Source of the DNA: an uncultured Clostridia bacterium
GTDB taxonomy: Bacteria > Bacillota > Clostridia > TANB77 > CAG-508
Assembly (NCBI GenBank): GCA_934122235.1
Contig: CAKOWE010000003.1
Coordinates: 37,110 to 101,109, forward strand
Direction: 5' to 3'
DNA length: 64,000 nt
Shown: positions 56,653-64,000 of the stretch, one piece after another
Layout of the letters: each line of letters begins with the position of its first letter
Numbering within the stretch: the stretch's first letter is position 1
Notes under the pieces: model-generated
What the model was told of the DNA's origin: nothing
The model's database searches: none
The model's input: the letters and a program-made list of their open reading frames with translations, nothing else
Made by a program: the position numbers and the translations under genes

Positions 56653-56681
56653 ACCTCCTTGAGTATTATTGTGTAGGAGGT
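56653..56681 (+). promoter_or_regulatory. Hairpin sequestering the Shine-Dalgarno of the TIGR04086-like gene
   Basis: ACCTCCT (56653-56659) pairs perfectly with AGGAGGT (56675-56681) around a 15-base loop. The right arm is exactly the ribosome-binding site used by the ATG at 56690. The RNA could therefore switch translation off when folded. Confidence 0.7.
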
Positions 56682-56689
56682 AGTGATTC

Positions 56690-57088
56690 ATGAATAAAAT
56701 GATAGAAGGAAATAATTTAGAAATAAATAACAATATAGCAATAATAGCTAAAGGTGTAATTATTGCTATTGTTGCAAGCATGGCTTTGTTGTTAATATTT
56801 TCAGCAGTGCTTACATATACATCAGTTCCAGAAAGAGTTTCAAATCCAGTTATAATTATAATAACGGCAGTTAGTATTTTACTTGCTAGTCAGTTAACTA
56901 CGAGAAAATTAAAAAGAAATGGAATAGTGAATGGAGGAATAATTGGAGGTACCTACATAATTTCGCTATATTTAATATCTAGTGTAGTAACAGGTAATTT
57001 TTCATTTGGAATAAGTGCAATTATAATGATTATTGCTAGCATATTAGCTGGAATGCTAGGAGGCATTATTGGAGTTAATCTAAAGTAA
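56690..57088 (+). CDS. TIGR04086-like four-span membrane protein
   Basis: The 132-residue protein has four membrane spans and the pattern of the TIGR04086 family of Firmicutes. KGVIIAIVASMALLLIFSAVLTYT is followed by VPERVSNPVIIIITAVSILLASQLTTRKLKRNGIVNGGIIGGTYI and a Gly-rich last span GMLGGIIGVNL. Function is unknown; members are often near secretion or spore genes. Translation may be controlled by the hairpin that covers its ribosome-binding site. Confidence 0.75.
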   Translation: MNKMIEGNNLEINNNIAIIAKGVIIAIVASMALLLIFSAVLTYTSVPERVSNPVIIIITAVSILLASQLTTRKLKRNGIVNGGIIGGTYIISLYLISSVVTGNFSFGISAIIMIIASILAGMLGGIIGVNLK

Positions 57089-57091
57089 ATA

Positions 57092-57120
57092 TTGATAAAA
57101 TTGCTTTTTTGTGGTATTAT
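57092..57120 (+). promoter_or_regulatory. Promoter of the 104-residue atypical gene
   Basis: TTGATA, 17 bases and TATTAT, starting four bases after the upstream stop codon. Confidence 0.65.
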
Positions 57121-57180
57121 AAATATATTGGCGAGAGTCAATACATTTATGAGCTCAAGAGTGACGTCAAGGAGGTTGTT

Positions 57181-57495
57181 ATGGAGAAAAGCATAAACAT
57201 TTCTGGAGTTCAAAATGCCGAAAAAGCTATTGAAGCAATTTTCAATGAGCAAAAAGGTCGCGAATTTCGGAAAGTGACGGTCGATGGAAACGTTGTAACG
57301 TTTTCGTTTGGAGAGTTTCGGAAAGATGCAAAAAAGGTTATGGTAAAACAGTTTTCGAGGAAGAAATATGGAACCATTGAAAAAGGGTTAGATAAATTCT
57401 TTGAGAATGAGCTGAAAAAGGGCCAGAACGTTTGGGAAAAAAGAGACACCATTGAGCGTAAGAATTACTGGATAGTTGTTTTTGTAAGAAAGTGA
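57181..57495 (+). CDS. 104-residue protein of atypical codon usage, function unknown
   Basis: From the ATG behind AAGGAGG (frame open from 57109) the product is a small basic alpha/beta protein (MEKSINISGVQNAEKAIEAI ... ERKNYWIVVFVRK) that I cannot place. The codons are unlike the neighbours: two CGG, one CGC, several GTC, AAC and TCG, and higher GC. It has its own promoter and terminator, like the ORF at 30828, with which it shares this bias and a VxFRK ending pattern. Horizontal origin or special selection is likely. Confidence 0.7.
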   Translation: MEKSINISGVQNAEKAIEAIFNEQKGREFRKVTVDGNVVTFSFGEFRKDAKKVMVKQFSRKKYGTIEKGLDKFFENELKKGQNVWEKRDTIERKNYWIVVFVRK

Positions 57496-57506
57496 TTATC
57501 AATTTT

Positions 57507-57547
57507 AAGCATTCGGATACATTATGTAGACGAGTGCTTTTTCTTTT
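57507..57547 (+). terminator. Terminator of the 104-residue gene
   Basis: AAGCATTCG and CGAGTGCTT pair with one G-T wobble and are followed by a T-rich run. Confidence 0.85.
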
Positions 57548-57613
57548 TTGTATAATAAATAATAAAAATACGTATAATAACCATATATTTATTTCTGAAA
57601 GGGTGTGTAATAT

Positions 57614-58075
57614 ATGGATATTATAGATAAACTTGGAAAAACTGCAACTAACACTTACAAAATAACAGTAAATAAAACTAATAATATAGCGCAAAGAACG
57701 AAATTAAGAATGCACATAAATGAATGTAAAAGTAAAATAGAAGCTATGTATAATGTAATAGGGAAAAAAATATATGAAAAGCATGTAAGAGAAGGAAATA
57801 TTGATATACAAGGTGATATAAAAAAAGAATGTGAGCAAATAGATAAGATATCACAAGACATAGAAAAATCAATAGAGTATTTACTTTACTTAAAAGATAT
57901 GAAAAAATGTCCAAGGTGTTATAGTGAAATAATGATTTATTACAATTTTTGTCCAGTTTGCGGAAAAAAACAAAATAATTATGAAACTAAGGAAAATAGT
58001 TTAGAAAAGCAAGATATAGAATTAAAAAATGATAAAGAAGCTAAAATAGAAAGCAAAGAAAAATTAGAAAATTAG
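57614..58075 (+). CDS. Zinc-ribbon protein with helical N-terminal region
   Basis: The 153-residue cytoplasmic protein has helical, coiled-coil-like segments to about residue 95, then a zinc ribbon with CPRC and CPVC (about 98-118), and ends in a Lys/Glu-rich tail. Such proteins are common in clostridia and have no fixed role. GAAAGGGTG precedes the ATG. Confidence 0.7.
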   Translation: MDIIDKLGKTATNTYKITVNKTNNIAQRTKLRMHINECKSKIEAMYNVIGKKIYEKHVREGNIDIQGDIKKECEQIDKISQDIEKSIEYLLYLKDMKKCPRCYSEIMIYYNFCPVCGKKQNNYETKENSLEKQDIELKNDKEAKIESKEKLEN

Positions 58076-58106
58076 AGGGTGTCAAAATAATATGATACCC
58101 TTTTTA
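58075..58106. terminator. Terminator between the zinc-ribbon gene and the minus-strand gene
   Basis: AGGGTGTCA and TGATACCCT pair with one wobble and are followed by T5. It stands between two convergent genes. Confidence 0.85.
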
Positions 58107-58113
58107 TGCTAAT

Positions 58114-58395
58114 TTAATATGGATAACGTTCAAATAGGTATTTAATGATTTTGTTAACATTGGTATCTGTAACATTTAAATAAAAGCCATCATCTAGGCT
58201 AATCCACATATTAATGCAATATTTATCATTATTATCGACAAAAACACCTATAATATCTGCAACTTCTATAGGGTTATCATAAATTTTTTCCCATTTGATT
58301 GCGTTCACATCACATGAGTAATTATCGTGAAATTTGTTTAAAAAATTATATATATCTTTTGTTTTAGAACTGTACAAATCAACAATTACACTCAT
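58114..58395 (-). CDS. Conserved-looking hypothetical protein, 93 residues
   Basis: A soluble alpha/beta protein (MSVIVDLYSSKTKDIYNFLNKF ... NVNKIIKYLFERYPY) with a central IGVFVDNNDKYCINMWISLDDGFYLNVT sheet. AAAGGAGA precedes the ATG. No family is recognised. It is alone on the minus strand. Confidence 0.65.
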   Translation of the reverse strand: MSVIVDLYSSKTKDIYNFLNKFHDNYSCDVNAIKWEKIYDNPIEVADIIGVFVDNNDKYCINMWISLDDGFYLNVTDTNVNKIIKYLFERYPY

Positions 58396-58517
58396 TATTT
58401 TATCTCCTTTTATTAATATTATGTGTTATGAAAAAGTAATTATACAAAAGAATAAAAGGTAATTTTTCGGAAATACTGTAAATATTATAATAGTTTATAA
58501 TGGAATAAGGAGTTCTT

Positions 58518-59414
58518 ATGAAAAAGAGTAAAATAATAATAGCAATATATATATTGATTTTAACAGTTTCGTTGTGTGGTTGCAGTAATAAAAAAAATAA
58601 TAATGAAATAGATAAAAAGATTGAAAGTGAAATTGAATATTTAAATAAGCAGATAATAGGAATTATGAATAAGTTAAATAATATAACTTTAGAAAATTAT
58701 GAAGTAGAAAGTAAAAAAATAATATCTCAAAAAGAAACTGATAGTAAAGTGAATAAAGAAACAACCAACAACGGTTCTGATAGTGAATCTTCAGATAGTG
58801 AATCAGAAAAAGGAGAATCCGAAGGTTCTCAAACAGGTTCAAATTCAGGCAATATAAAAGTGTTGCAAATGCAACCAAGCAATATATTGGTAATAGATAA
58901 AAACGATGTTGATTGGGTAACAATAAAAAGTGAGGCAGAAACGATGTATTCTAGTTGGAATACAATATTGTTAGATTTATATAGTATAAATATTTCAAAT
59001 GATGATATTATCAATTTTAGCAAATCTTTAGATAGTACAATTCTTGCTATAAAATCTGAGGATAAAAGTTTAAGTTTACAAAATTTATCTAATTTGTATT
59101 CTTTTTTACCTAAATATGCAAATAATTTATCAATAGAAGAAAGTAAAAAAAACATATTACAAACAAAAGCTAATATATTAAATGCATATGCATTAGTAGA
59201 GCAATCCAATTGGCAAGAAGTGGAAAACCAACTAAATCAAGCAGATATTGCATACACTAAAGTTACAAATGATGTAAGTTATATACAAAATAAACAAGAA
59301 CAAGTTGAAAGAGTATATGTTTTAATAAAAGAATTGAAAAGTTCAATATATACAAAAGATAAAGATATTTTTTATATAAAATATAAAAATTTAATGAATT
59401 CCATAGAGCAGTAG
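58518..59414 (+). CDS. Putative lipoprotein, 298 residues
   Basis: The signal peptide ends in a lipobox LCGC, placing the lipidated Cys near residue 22. A low-complexity Ser/Glu/Asp/Gly stretch (about 80-112) precedes a mainly helical C-terminal domain with long amphipathic helices. AAGGAG precedes the ATG. It is probably attached to the outer face of the membrane; no known family. RNase P RNA follows. Confidence 0.7.
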   Translation: MKKSKIIIAIYILILTVSLCGCSNKKNNNEIDKKIESEIEYLNKQIIGIMNKLNNITLENYEVESKKIISQKETDSKVNKETTNNGSDSESSDSESEKGESEGSQTGSNSGNIKVLQMQPSNILVIDKNDVDWVTIKSEAETMYSSWNTILLDLYSINISNDDIINFSKSLDSTILAIKSEDKSLSLQNLSNLYSFLPKYANNLSIEESKKNILQTKANILNAYALVEQSNWQEVENQLNQADIAYTKVTNDVSYIQNKQEQVERVYVLIKELKSSIYTKDKDIFYIKYKNLMNSIEQ

Positions 59415-59424
59415 TAATAAAACA

Positions 59425-59453
59425 TTGACTTTTTGTAATAAATCAGTTAAAAT
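59425..59453 (+). promoter_or_regulatory. Promoter of rnpB
   Basis: TTGACT, 17 bases and TAAAAT place the start of transcription near 59460, just where the RNase P RNA begins. Confidence 0.8.
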
Positions 59454-59462
59454 AATTAATGA

Positions 59463-59803
59463 AGTAATTTGAATAGTCGCGGATACAATGCCGTGAGGCT
59501 GTATATGAGGAAAGTCCGGGCTCCATAGAGCAATGATGCTGGGTAACTCCCAGTGAGGGTGACCTTAAGGAAAGTGCAACAGAAAATAACCGCATAGATT
59601 TTTTATGTAAGGGTGAAAAGGTGAGGCAAGAGCTCACCAGTAGTATGGTGACATACTATGTTGTGTAAACCCCATCTGGAGCAACATCTTAAAAGGAAGG
59701 TTAAGACTGCTCGTCGTCTTCTACCAAGGTGGCTTGAGGTATATAGAAATATATATCCTAGATAAATGACTATTTTTAACAGAACCCGGCTTATAGATTT
59801 ACT
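59463..59803 (+). ncRNA. rnpB: RNase P RNA
   Basis: Catalytic RNA of tRNA 5' maturation. The universally conserved blocks are present: GAGGAAAGTCCGGGCTCC near 59508, the ACAGAAAATAACCGC region near 59579, GGTAAGGGTGAAA-type and GAGCTCACCAG elements, and ACAGAACCCGGCTTATAG near the 3' end. End positions are approximate. A reverse-strand ORF across it is a chance frame. Confidence 0.97.
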
Positions 59804-59825
59804 TTGTTAAATTAATAAATTAAAG

Positions 59826-59866
59826 ATAAGTTCAATATATTTGTGTGTATTGAATTTATTTTTTTT
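59826..59866 (+). terminator. Terminator after rnpB
   Basis: ATAAGTTCAATA and TATTGAATTTAT pair with one G-T wobble and are followed by T8. Confidence 0.85.
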
Positions 59867-59868
59867 AT

Positions 59869-59897
59869 TTGAAACTTTTCTTAATATATAGTAGTAT
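59869..59897 (+). promoter_or_regulatory. Putative promoter of the sigma factor gene
   Basis: TTGAAA, 17 bases and TAGTAT, about 20 bases before the ATG region. Confidence 0.55.
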
Positions 59898-59918
59898 TAG
59901 AAGTATAAGGAGGATATA

Positions 59919-60413
59919 ATGAACGGTGCACCAATAAATAAGAATGAATATTTAAATTATATGATAGAAAAGTACTCAAATTTAGTGTATAGAATTGCTT
60001 TAACTAGGACAAATAATAAGTTAGATAGTGAAGACATATTTCAAGAAGTTTTTTTAAGAATAACCAAAAAGATGCCAGTTTTTGAAAGCAAAGAGCATGA
60101 AAAAGCTTGGGTAATAAGAGTAACAATAAATTGTAGCAATAGTTTATTAACATCTGCATGGAGAAAAAGAACAGATAAGTTAGAAGAAAATATAGAATTT
60201 GAAACCAAAGAAAGACATGAAGTTTATTATGAAGTGGCAAAGCTTTCTAAAAAATATCGCACTGTTTTATATTTATTTTTTTACGAGGGGTAGAAAATAA
60301 ATGAAATAAGTAAAATTTTAAATATTAATGAATCAACAGTAAAAACACAACTGGCTAGAGCAAGGGAAAAACTTAAAAATAATATGAATGGAGGAGATGT
60401 TTTTGAAGATTAA
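59919..60413 (+). CDS. ECF-type RNA polymerase sigma factor with an internal in-frame TAG
   Basis: Region 2 (DIFQEVFLRITKKMP, HEKAWVIRVTINCSNSLL) and the start of region 4 read normally to residue 124, ending FFYEG. Then TAG (60291-60293) interrupts the frame. The same frame continues without a shift as KINEISKILNINESTVKTQLARAREKLKNNM, a perfect region 4 helix-turn-helix, to TAA at 60413. A Tyr or Leu codon is expected where TAG stands. The restored 164-residue protein has normal ECF length, and its end overlaps the next gene. One base change or sequencing error would explain it; otherwise the sigma factor lacks promoter -35 binding. Confidence 0.8.
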
Positions 60414-62316
60414 TAAAAAAGATTACATAGATGCTATTAATGAAATTAAAGTAAATGAAGAATTAAAAAATAAAACAATAAAAAATATAACTAATTCAAA
60501 AAGAAAATATTACTCTATAGCTAAAAGAATAATTAGTTTGGCAGCTGTATTTTTATTAATATTTTCATTTACATATATAAACAGAAATAATTTGAACAAT
60601 AAAGAGCAAGGACGAGAAAACGATATTGCAACTGCAAAATTAGAAAACGTAGGTAACTATGACAATATGAAAAAGATATATGATAAGAATAATAAATATA
60701 CAAGTTTTATATATGAGAATGCAATAAATAGTAGTAATGATATACAGAAAAAAGAGACATTTGTAACTGTAGATGAATATTCAACTACTAACATTCAGGT
60801 TGAAGGTGTAGATGAATCAGACATTGTTAAAACTAATGGAGAGTATATATTTTATTGCAGGACTTCAAAAAAAGATATTAGTGTAATAAATGTTGAAACT
60901 AATGAACTGATAACAAGTATAGCATTGGGTGAAGAAATGCCTGAAAGTATCTATTTATATGATGATAGATTGATTGCGATAATGGAGCCAGAAATGGGAA
61001 TGTGTGATAGTAATGATACATATGTAAATACTATAAAAGTATATGATTATGACATTTCAAATATAAATGATATAAAAATTGCAAAGCAAGTAGAAATAGA
61101 AGGAGATTTAGTAACTTCAAGAATGATAGGAGATTATATGTATATTGTTTCAAACAAATATATATATAATTCTATTATAGAAAATGAAAATTTATTAAAA
61201 CCTAAATATAAAGATAGCGATTTAGGTGAAGAATTTAAATGCGTAGAATATAATGAAATCGAGTGTTTACCAGATGGAACAGAAAATGTATATATGATTA
61301 TTGCAAGCTTTAATGTAAAAGAAGATAGTCCAGTAAATGTTCAGACATATTTAGGCAGTGGAAGTAAAGTATATGCTAGTACATCGAATTTATATGTGGC
61401 AAATGAATCCAATAGTTATATTAAAGAGTTTATGACAATAGAATATGAAGTTAACGAAAGAAATACTAAAATTCATAAATTAAATTTGAATAACGGTAAA
61501 ATTGAATATGTTGCAACTGCAACTGTACCAGGAAATATAAAAAATCAGTTTTCAATGGATGAATATGATGAAAACTTAAGAATAGCGACAACTTATAGCT
61601 CTAAAGTAACTGGATACAAAAATGTAAATAATATGTATATATTAGACAAAAATTTAAATTTGATTGGTCAAATAGAAAATTTAGCTCCAGAGGAAAGTAT
61701 ACATTCTGTGAGGTATATGGGAAAGATAGCGTATATGGTAACTTTTGAGCAGATAGATCCTTTATTTGTGATAGATTTATCTGATCCAACAGAACCAAAA
61801 GTTTTGGGAGAATTGAAAATTCCTGGCTATAGTGAATATTTACATCCTTATGATGAAACACATATAATTGGATTTGGAAAAAATACAGAAACAGATGGCG
61901 AAAATGTAACAGCAAAAGGTTTTAAAATGGCGTTATTTGATGTAAGTGACTTAAAAAATCCAAAAGAATTATATTCAGTAGAAATAGGGGATAGTGGAAC
62001 ATATTCAGAATTGTTAAATAATCATAAATCATTATTGTTTTCAAGAGATAGAGGTATAATAGCTTTTCCTATATCAATAAGAGAAAAACAAAATGAATCT
62101 AATTATTATACAAAAATTACATTTAAAGGTGCAATTGTATATGGTGTATCCTTAGAAGAAGGCTTTAAGGAAAAAGTAAGAATAAGTAGTAGTAATGTAG
62201 ACTTCCCAATAAATAGAATAATTTATGTAGGAAATAATTTATATGCATTGTCACAAAAGAATATAAGAGTATTAGACATGAATACAATGCAAGAAAAAGC
62301 AGATATAAAATTGTAA
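60403..62316 (+). CDS. Membrane-anchored beta-propeller protein, probable regulator paired with the ECF sigma factor
   Basis: From TTG at 60403 (GGAGGA nine bases before; frame open from ATG 60388) the protein has 637 residues. A short cytoplasmic N-terminus (about 1-45) is followed by one membrane span and a large external domain. Its QVEGVDESDIVKTNGEYIFY motif marks the secreted beta-propeller family (Beta_propel). The sigma gene's full reading frame overlaps its start. The usual logic of ECF operons suggests that the N-terminal tail holds the sigma factor while the propeller senses something outside. That role is inference. Confidence 0.8.
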   Translation: MKINKKDYIDAINEIKVNEELKNKTIKNITNSKRKYYSIAKRIISLAAVFLLIFSFTYINRNNLNNKEQGRENDIATAKLENVGNYDNMKKIYDKNNKYTSFIYENAINSSNDIQKKETFVTVDEYSTTNIQVEGVDESDIVKTNGEYIFYCRTSKKDISVINVETNELITSIALGEEMPESIYLYDDRLIAIMEPEMGMCDSNDTYVNTIKVYDYDISNINDIKIAKQVEIEGDLVTSRMIGDYMYIVSNKYIYNSIIENENLLKPKYKDSDLGEEFKCVEYNEIECLPDGTENVYMIIASFNVKEDSPVNVQTYLGSGSKVYASTSNLYVANESNSYIKEFMTIEYEVNERNTKIHKLNLNNGKIEYVATATVPGNIKNQFSMDEYDENLRIATTYSSKVTGYKNVNNMYILDKNLNLIGQIENLAPEESIHSVRYMGKIAYMVTFEQIDPLFVIDLSDPTEPKVLGELKIPGYSEYLHPYDETHIIGFGKNTETDGENVTAKGFKMALFDVSDLKNPKELYSVEIGDSGTYSELLNNHKSLLFSRDRGIIAFPISIREKQNESNYYTKITFKGAIVYGVSLEEGFKEKVRISSSNVDFPINRIIYVGNNLYALSQKNIRVLDMNTMQEKADIKL

Positions 62317-62330
62317 TTTTTAATATTTTA

Positions 62331-62389
62331 TAATAGGTTGTATATGAAATTTTAGTTTTGTAGAATTTATAGCAACCTATTATTTTTTG
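62331..62389 (+). terminator. Terminator of the sigma/beta-propeller operon
   Basis: AATAGGTTG and CAACCTATT pair around a long AT-rich loop and are followed by ATTTTTT. Confidence 0.75.
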
Positions 62390-62494
62390 ATAATCAATTC
62401 TTACAGTAATTGTGACAAATTTCCAAAATATATTGAAAAAATATATAAATTACGATAATATATTACAGTAAAACGAAAAAGAGGATGTGAGCTT

Positions 62495-63151
62495 TTGAGA
62501 ATTAGGAGAAAAGCATGGGCGAGACCTGAATTAGAAGAATGTGATTTTTTTATAAATAATCCAAGCAAAAATAAAGGTACATGGGTTAGTAGTTTTTCTA
62601 AGAAACAACCCATACATTTGGAGTTAGGTTGTGGGAAGGGAACTTTTATATCAAAATTGGCTAGTAAAACTCCAAATATAAATTATATAGCTATAGATAT
62701 AAAAAGTGAAATGTTAGGATTGACCAAAAGAAATATAGAAAAAGAATATCAAGAATTAAATAAAACAGTAGATAATGTATTGATTACTGCACAACAAATT
62801 GAATTAATACAAGATATTTTTTCTAAAGAAGATGTTGTAGATAGAATATATATAAATTTCTGCAATCCTTGGCCTAAAGCAAGACATACTAAAAAGAGAT
62901 TAACACATACGAGACAATTAGAGAAATATAAAACTTTTTTGAAAGATGGTGGAGAAATATATTTTAAAACAGATGATGATGACTTATTTCTAGCAAGTCA
63001 AAGATACTTTAAAGAAGCGGGATTTAAGATAGAAAAACTAACGTATGATTTACATTCTGAAAATGAAATAGATAATATTGAAACAGAACATGAAAAAATG
63101 TTTACAAATCAAGGAATAAAAATAAAAGCATTAATAGCAATAAAAAATTAA
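62495..63151 (+). CDS. trmB: tRNA (guanine-46-N7)-methyltransferase
   Basis: Methylates G46 of tRNAs with SAM. The 218-residue protein has the SAM loop [11 protein letters not shown] (about 45-55), [27 protein letters not shown] and the C-terminal [11 protein letters not shown]. Start is TTG at 62495, behind GAGGATGTGAG; no better ATG exists in the conserved N-terminal part ([15 protein letters not shown]). tRNA-Thr follows. Confidence 0.96.
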   Translation: MRIRRKAWARPELEECDFFINNPSKNKGTWVSSFSKKQPIHLELGCGKGTFISKLASKTPNINYIAIDIKSEMLGLTKRNIEKEYQELNKTVDNVLITAQQIELIQDIFSKEDVVDRIYINFCNPWPKARHTKKRLTHTRQLEKYKTFLKDGGEIYFKTDDDDLFLASQRYFKEAGFKIEKLTYDLHSENEIDNIETEHEKMFTNQGIKIKALIAIKN

Positions 63152-63162
63152 TTTCTAAATAC

Positions 63163-63191
63163 TTGAAAATATATTATATAAAAGATATAAT
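63163..63191 (+). promoter_or_regulatory. Promoter of tRNA-Thr
   Basis: TTGAAA, 17 bases and consensus TATAAT, 12 bases before the mature tRNA. Confidence 0.8.
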
Positions 63192-63203
63192 ATATTTGTA
63201 TTT

Positions 63204-63279
63204 GCCATTGTAGCTCAGTTGGTAGAGCAACAGATTCGTAACCTGTAGGTCGGGAGTTCGATTCTCCCCAGTGGCTCCA
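63204..63279 (+). tRNA. tRNA-Thr (anticodon CGT)
   Basis: A 76-base cloverleaf. The acceptor stem is GCCATTG/CAGTGGC, the D loop AGTTGGTAG, the anticodon loop TTCGTAA giving CGT for ACG codons, and the T loop TTCGATT. CCA is encoded. It closely follows the usual clostridial tRNA-Thr pattern. The lowest anticodon-stem pair is A-C. It sits at the border of what looks like an integrated element. Confidence 0.93.
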
Positions 63280-63288
63280 TTTGAAGAC

Positions 63289-63323
63289 AACTTACGGACT
63301 AATTAAAGTTCGTAAGTTTTTAT
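63289..63323 (+). terminator. Terminator after tRNA-Thr
   Basis: AACTTACGGACT and AGTTCGTAAGTT pair with one wobble and are followed by TTTATTTTA. Confidence 0.9.
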
Positions 63324-63405
63324 TTTATCCGTAGTCAGGTTTGGAAAGGCTTGTTCTACCAAATATAAAGATAACGTTCTCTTTCTAGAAAGGAGGACTT
63401 TTTTC

Positions 63406-63684
63406 ATGCCTGAATTTAAAGTAATTGAAAATCTAAAACCTAATAAAGATTTAACCAACATCTTAAAAAAATTTAAATATAAGGTTAAATTAGGACAAAT
63501 TAAAACTATCTTGCACACCAATCTACAAGTAATAATACCTACTGAATACCAAATTATATATCCTACTACTCTTACAATACTTGAATACAAAGTTAATGAA
63601 ATATCAAATAAGCCATTTTATATTAAGGAACATAATCAAAAGTACAATATTAAAGAAATTACACAATTTTTAAAAAAGTTTTAA
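63406..63684 (+). CDS. Hypothetical protein of the putative mobile element, 92 residues
   Basis: A basic, soluble protein (MPEFKVIENLKPNKDLTNILKKFKYKVKLG ... NIKEITQFLKKF) with AAAGGAGGA before the ATG. No family is recognised. It lies between tRNA-Thr and a serine recombinase gene, so it is probably part of the same element. Confidence 0.6.
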   Translation: MPEFKVIENLKPNKDLTNILKKFKYKVKLGQIKTILHTNLQVIIPTEYQIIYPTTLTILEYKVNEISNKPFYIKEHNQKYNIKEITQFLKKF

Positions 63685-63710
63685 TTTTAGACTATACATT
63701 TTGCTTATTT

Positions 63711-63845
63711 GTGAGGAAACATATGAGAAATAAATTAAATTTAACTTCATAAAACTCACTCTAATTGAGAAAATTAATAAGAAATATTAAAAATTTTAAA
63801 TTTAGTGTCTGATATTTTGCGTTTGAGTGAGGAAACATATGAGAA
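63711..63845 (+). repeat. Pair of direct repeats before the recombinase gene
   Basis: GTGAGGAAACATATGAGAA occurs at 63711-63729 and 63827-63845. Both copies are preceded by a similar ATTTTGC...TTTG stretch, so the similarity reaches about 32 bases. The spacing is 116 bases. They may be recombinase-binding or operator sites. Confidence 0.8.
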
Positions 63846-63887
63846 GTATTTTAATATTTCTCGAAATTTAGTGAAAGGAGGAAAAAT

Positions 63888-64000
63888 ATGAGATGTGGTA
63901 TTTATGTAAGAGTATCTACTGACGACCAAAGAGATAATGGTTATTCTATTGATTCACAACTTAGAATGATTAAAGAATATTGTGAAAAGAATGAATATGA
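63888..64000 (+). CDS. Serine recombinase (resolvase/invertase family), 5' part only
   Basis: AAAGGAGG precedes the ATG. The visible 37 residues (MRCGIYVRVSTDDQRDNGYSIDSQ...) match the start of large serine recombinases, with the catalytic Ser in YVRVST. The gene runs past the window. Together with the nearby tRNA-Thr this suggests an integrative element or prophage beginning here. Confidence 0.85.
   Translation, partial: MRCGIYVRVSTDDQRDNGYSIDSQLRMIKEYCEKNEY

Noticed and set aside
57109..57180. N-terminal extension of the 104-residue gene to 57109
   Set aside because: The extension contains the -10 box of the gene's promoter and lacks a ribosome-binding site; AAGGAGG stands before 57181.
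59443..59637. Minus-strand ORF of 64 residues
   Set aside because: It lies antisense to RNase P RNA, whose conserved blocks explain the sequence.
60291..60293. General use of TAG as a sense codon
   Set aside because: Many genes in the window (valS, rplV, trmB neighbours, rpsD and others) end normally with TAG at the expected length.

Overview
The window is AT-rich, densely coded chromosomal DNA from a low-GC Gram-positive bacterium. It is most likely an anaerobic, probably gut-associated and poorly characterised member of the Clostridia. The support is two T-box leaders, the Firmicutes-type ribosomal operon, the rlmN-prpC-prkC-rpe-spoVM-rpmB neighbourhood, and spore genes (a SpoVM-like peptide, an H-type small acid-soluble spore protein, a YtvI-like protein). 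The exact lineage cannot be fixed from the sequence alone.

Layout. 1-5.3 kb: T-box and valS, asd on the minus strand, a membrane glycosyltransferase. 5.3-12.7 kb: rlmN, PP2C phosphatase, PASTA kinase and rpe without the usual rsgA, then a bactofilin-like membrane protein, nth, a tiny membrane protein, spoVM and rpmB. 12.7-20.9 kb: M19 dipeptidase, T-box with pheS-pheT, an sspH-like gene, a TGS/uridine-kinase-like protein, an RNHCP protein, an L,D-transpeptidase. 20.9-30.5 kb: a U32 peptidase broken by one frameshift, a secreted glucosaminidase with a dockerin beside a membrane protein with a cohesin-like domain, and uvrA broken by two frameshifts. 30.6-38.2 kb: tiny ORFs, murD, a coat-like protein, a CBS protein, a YtvI-like transporter, then an accessory patch with a dispersed GC-rich repeat, an (AC)17(AT)7 microsatellite and a 920-residue GLUG-repeat surface protein. 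38.3-54.9 kb: a continuous S10-spc-alpha ribosomal supercluster from rpsJ to rplQ, without rpmD (L30). 55-63.2 kb: metK, small membrane and zinc-ribbon proteins, a lipoprotein, RNase P RNA, an ECF sigma factor with an internal TAG beside a beta-propeller membrane protein, trmB and tRNA-Thr. The last 0.7 kb looks like the edge of a mobile element, ending inside a serine recombinase gene.

The most striking observation concerns the codon CGG. Reading every gene in frame by eye, I found no in-frame CGG in ordinary genes except at three places. At each of these the frame breaks, and leaving out the C (so that GGN is read as Gly) restores a full-length conserved protein: twice in uvrA, including the first Walker A motif, and once in the U32 peptidase. 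Either a C is inserted systematically before GG by an error, or CGG is hungry or unassigned here and promotes +1 frameshifting. The only other in-frame CGG codons are in two small ORFs of unusual codon usage (30828-30992 and 57181-57495), which argue against simple unassignment.

Other leads are the cohesin/dockerin cell-wall hydrolase pair, the microsatellite, the repeat family (one copy translated in frame inside the GLUG protein, one decayed copy inside the ribosomal operon), and a hairpin that sequesters the Shine-Dalgarno sequence of a membrane protein gene.
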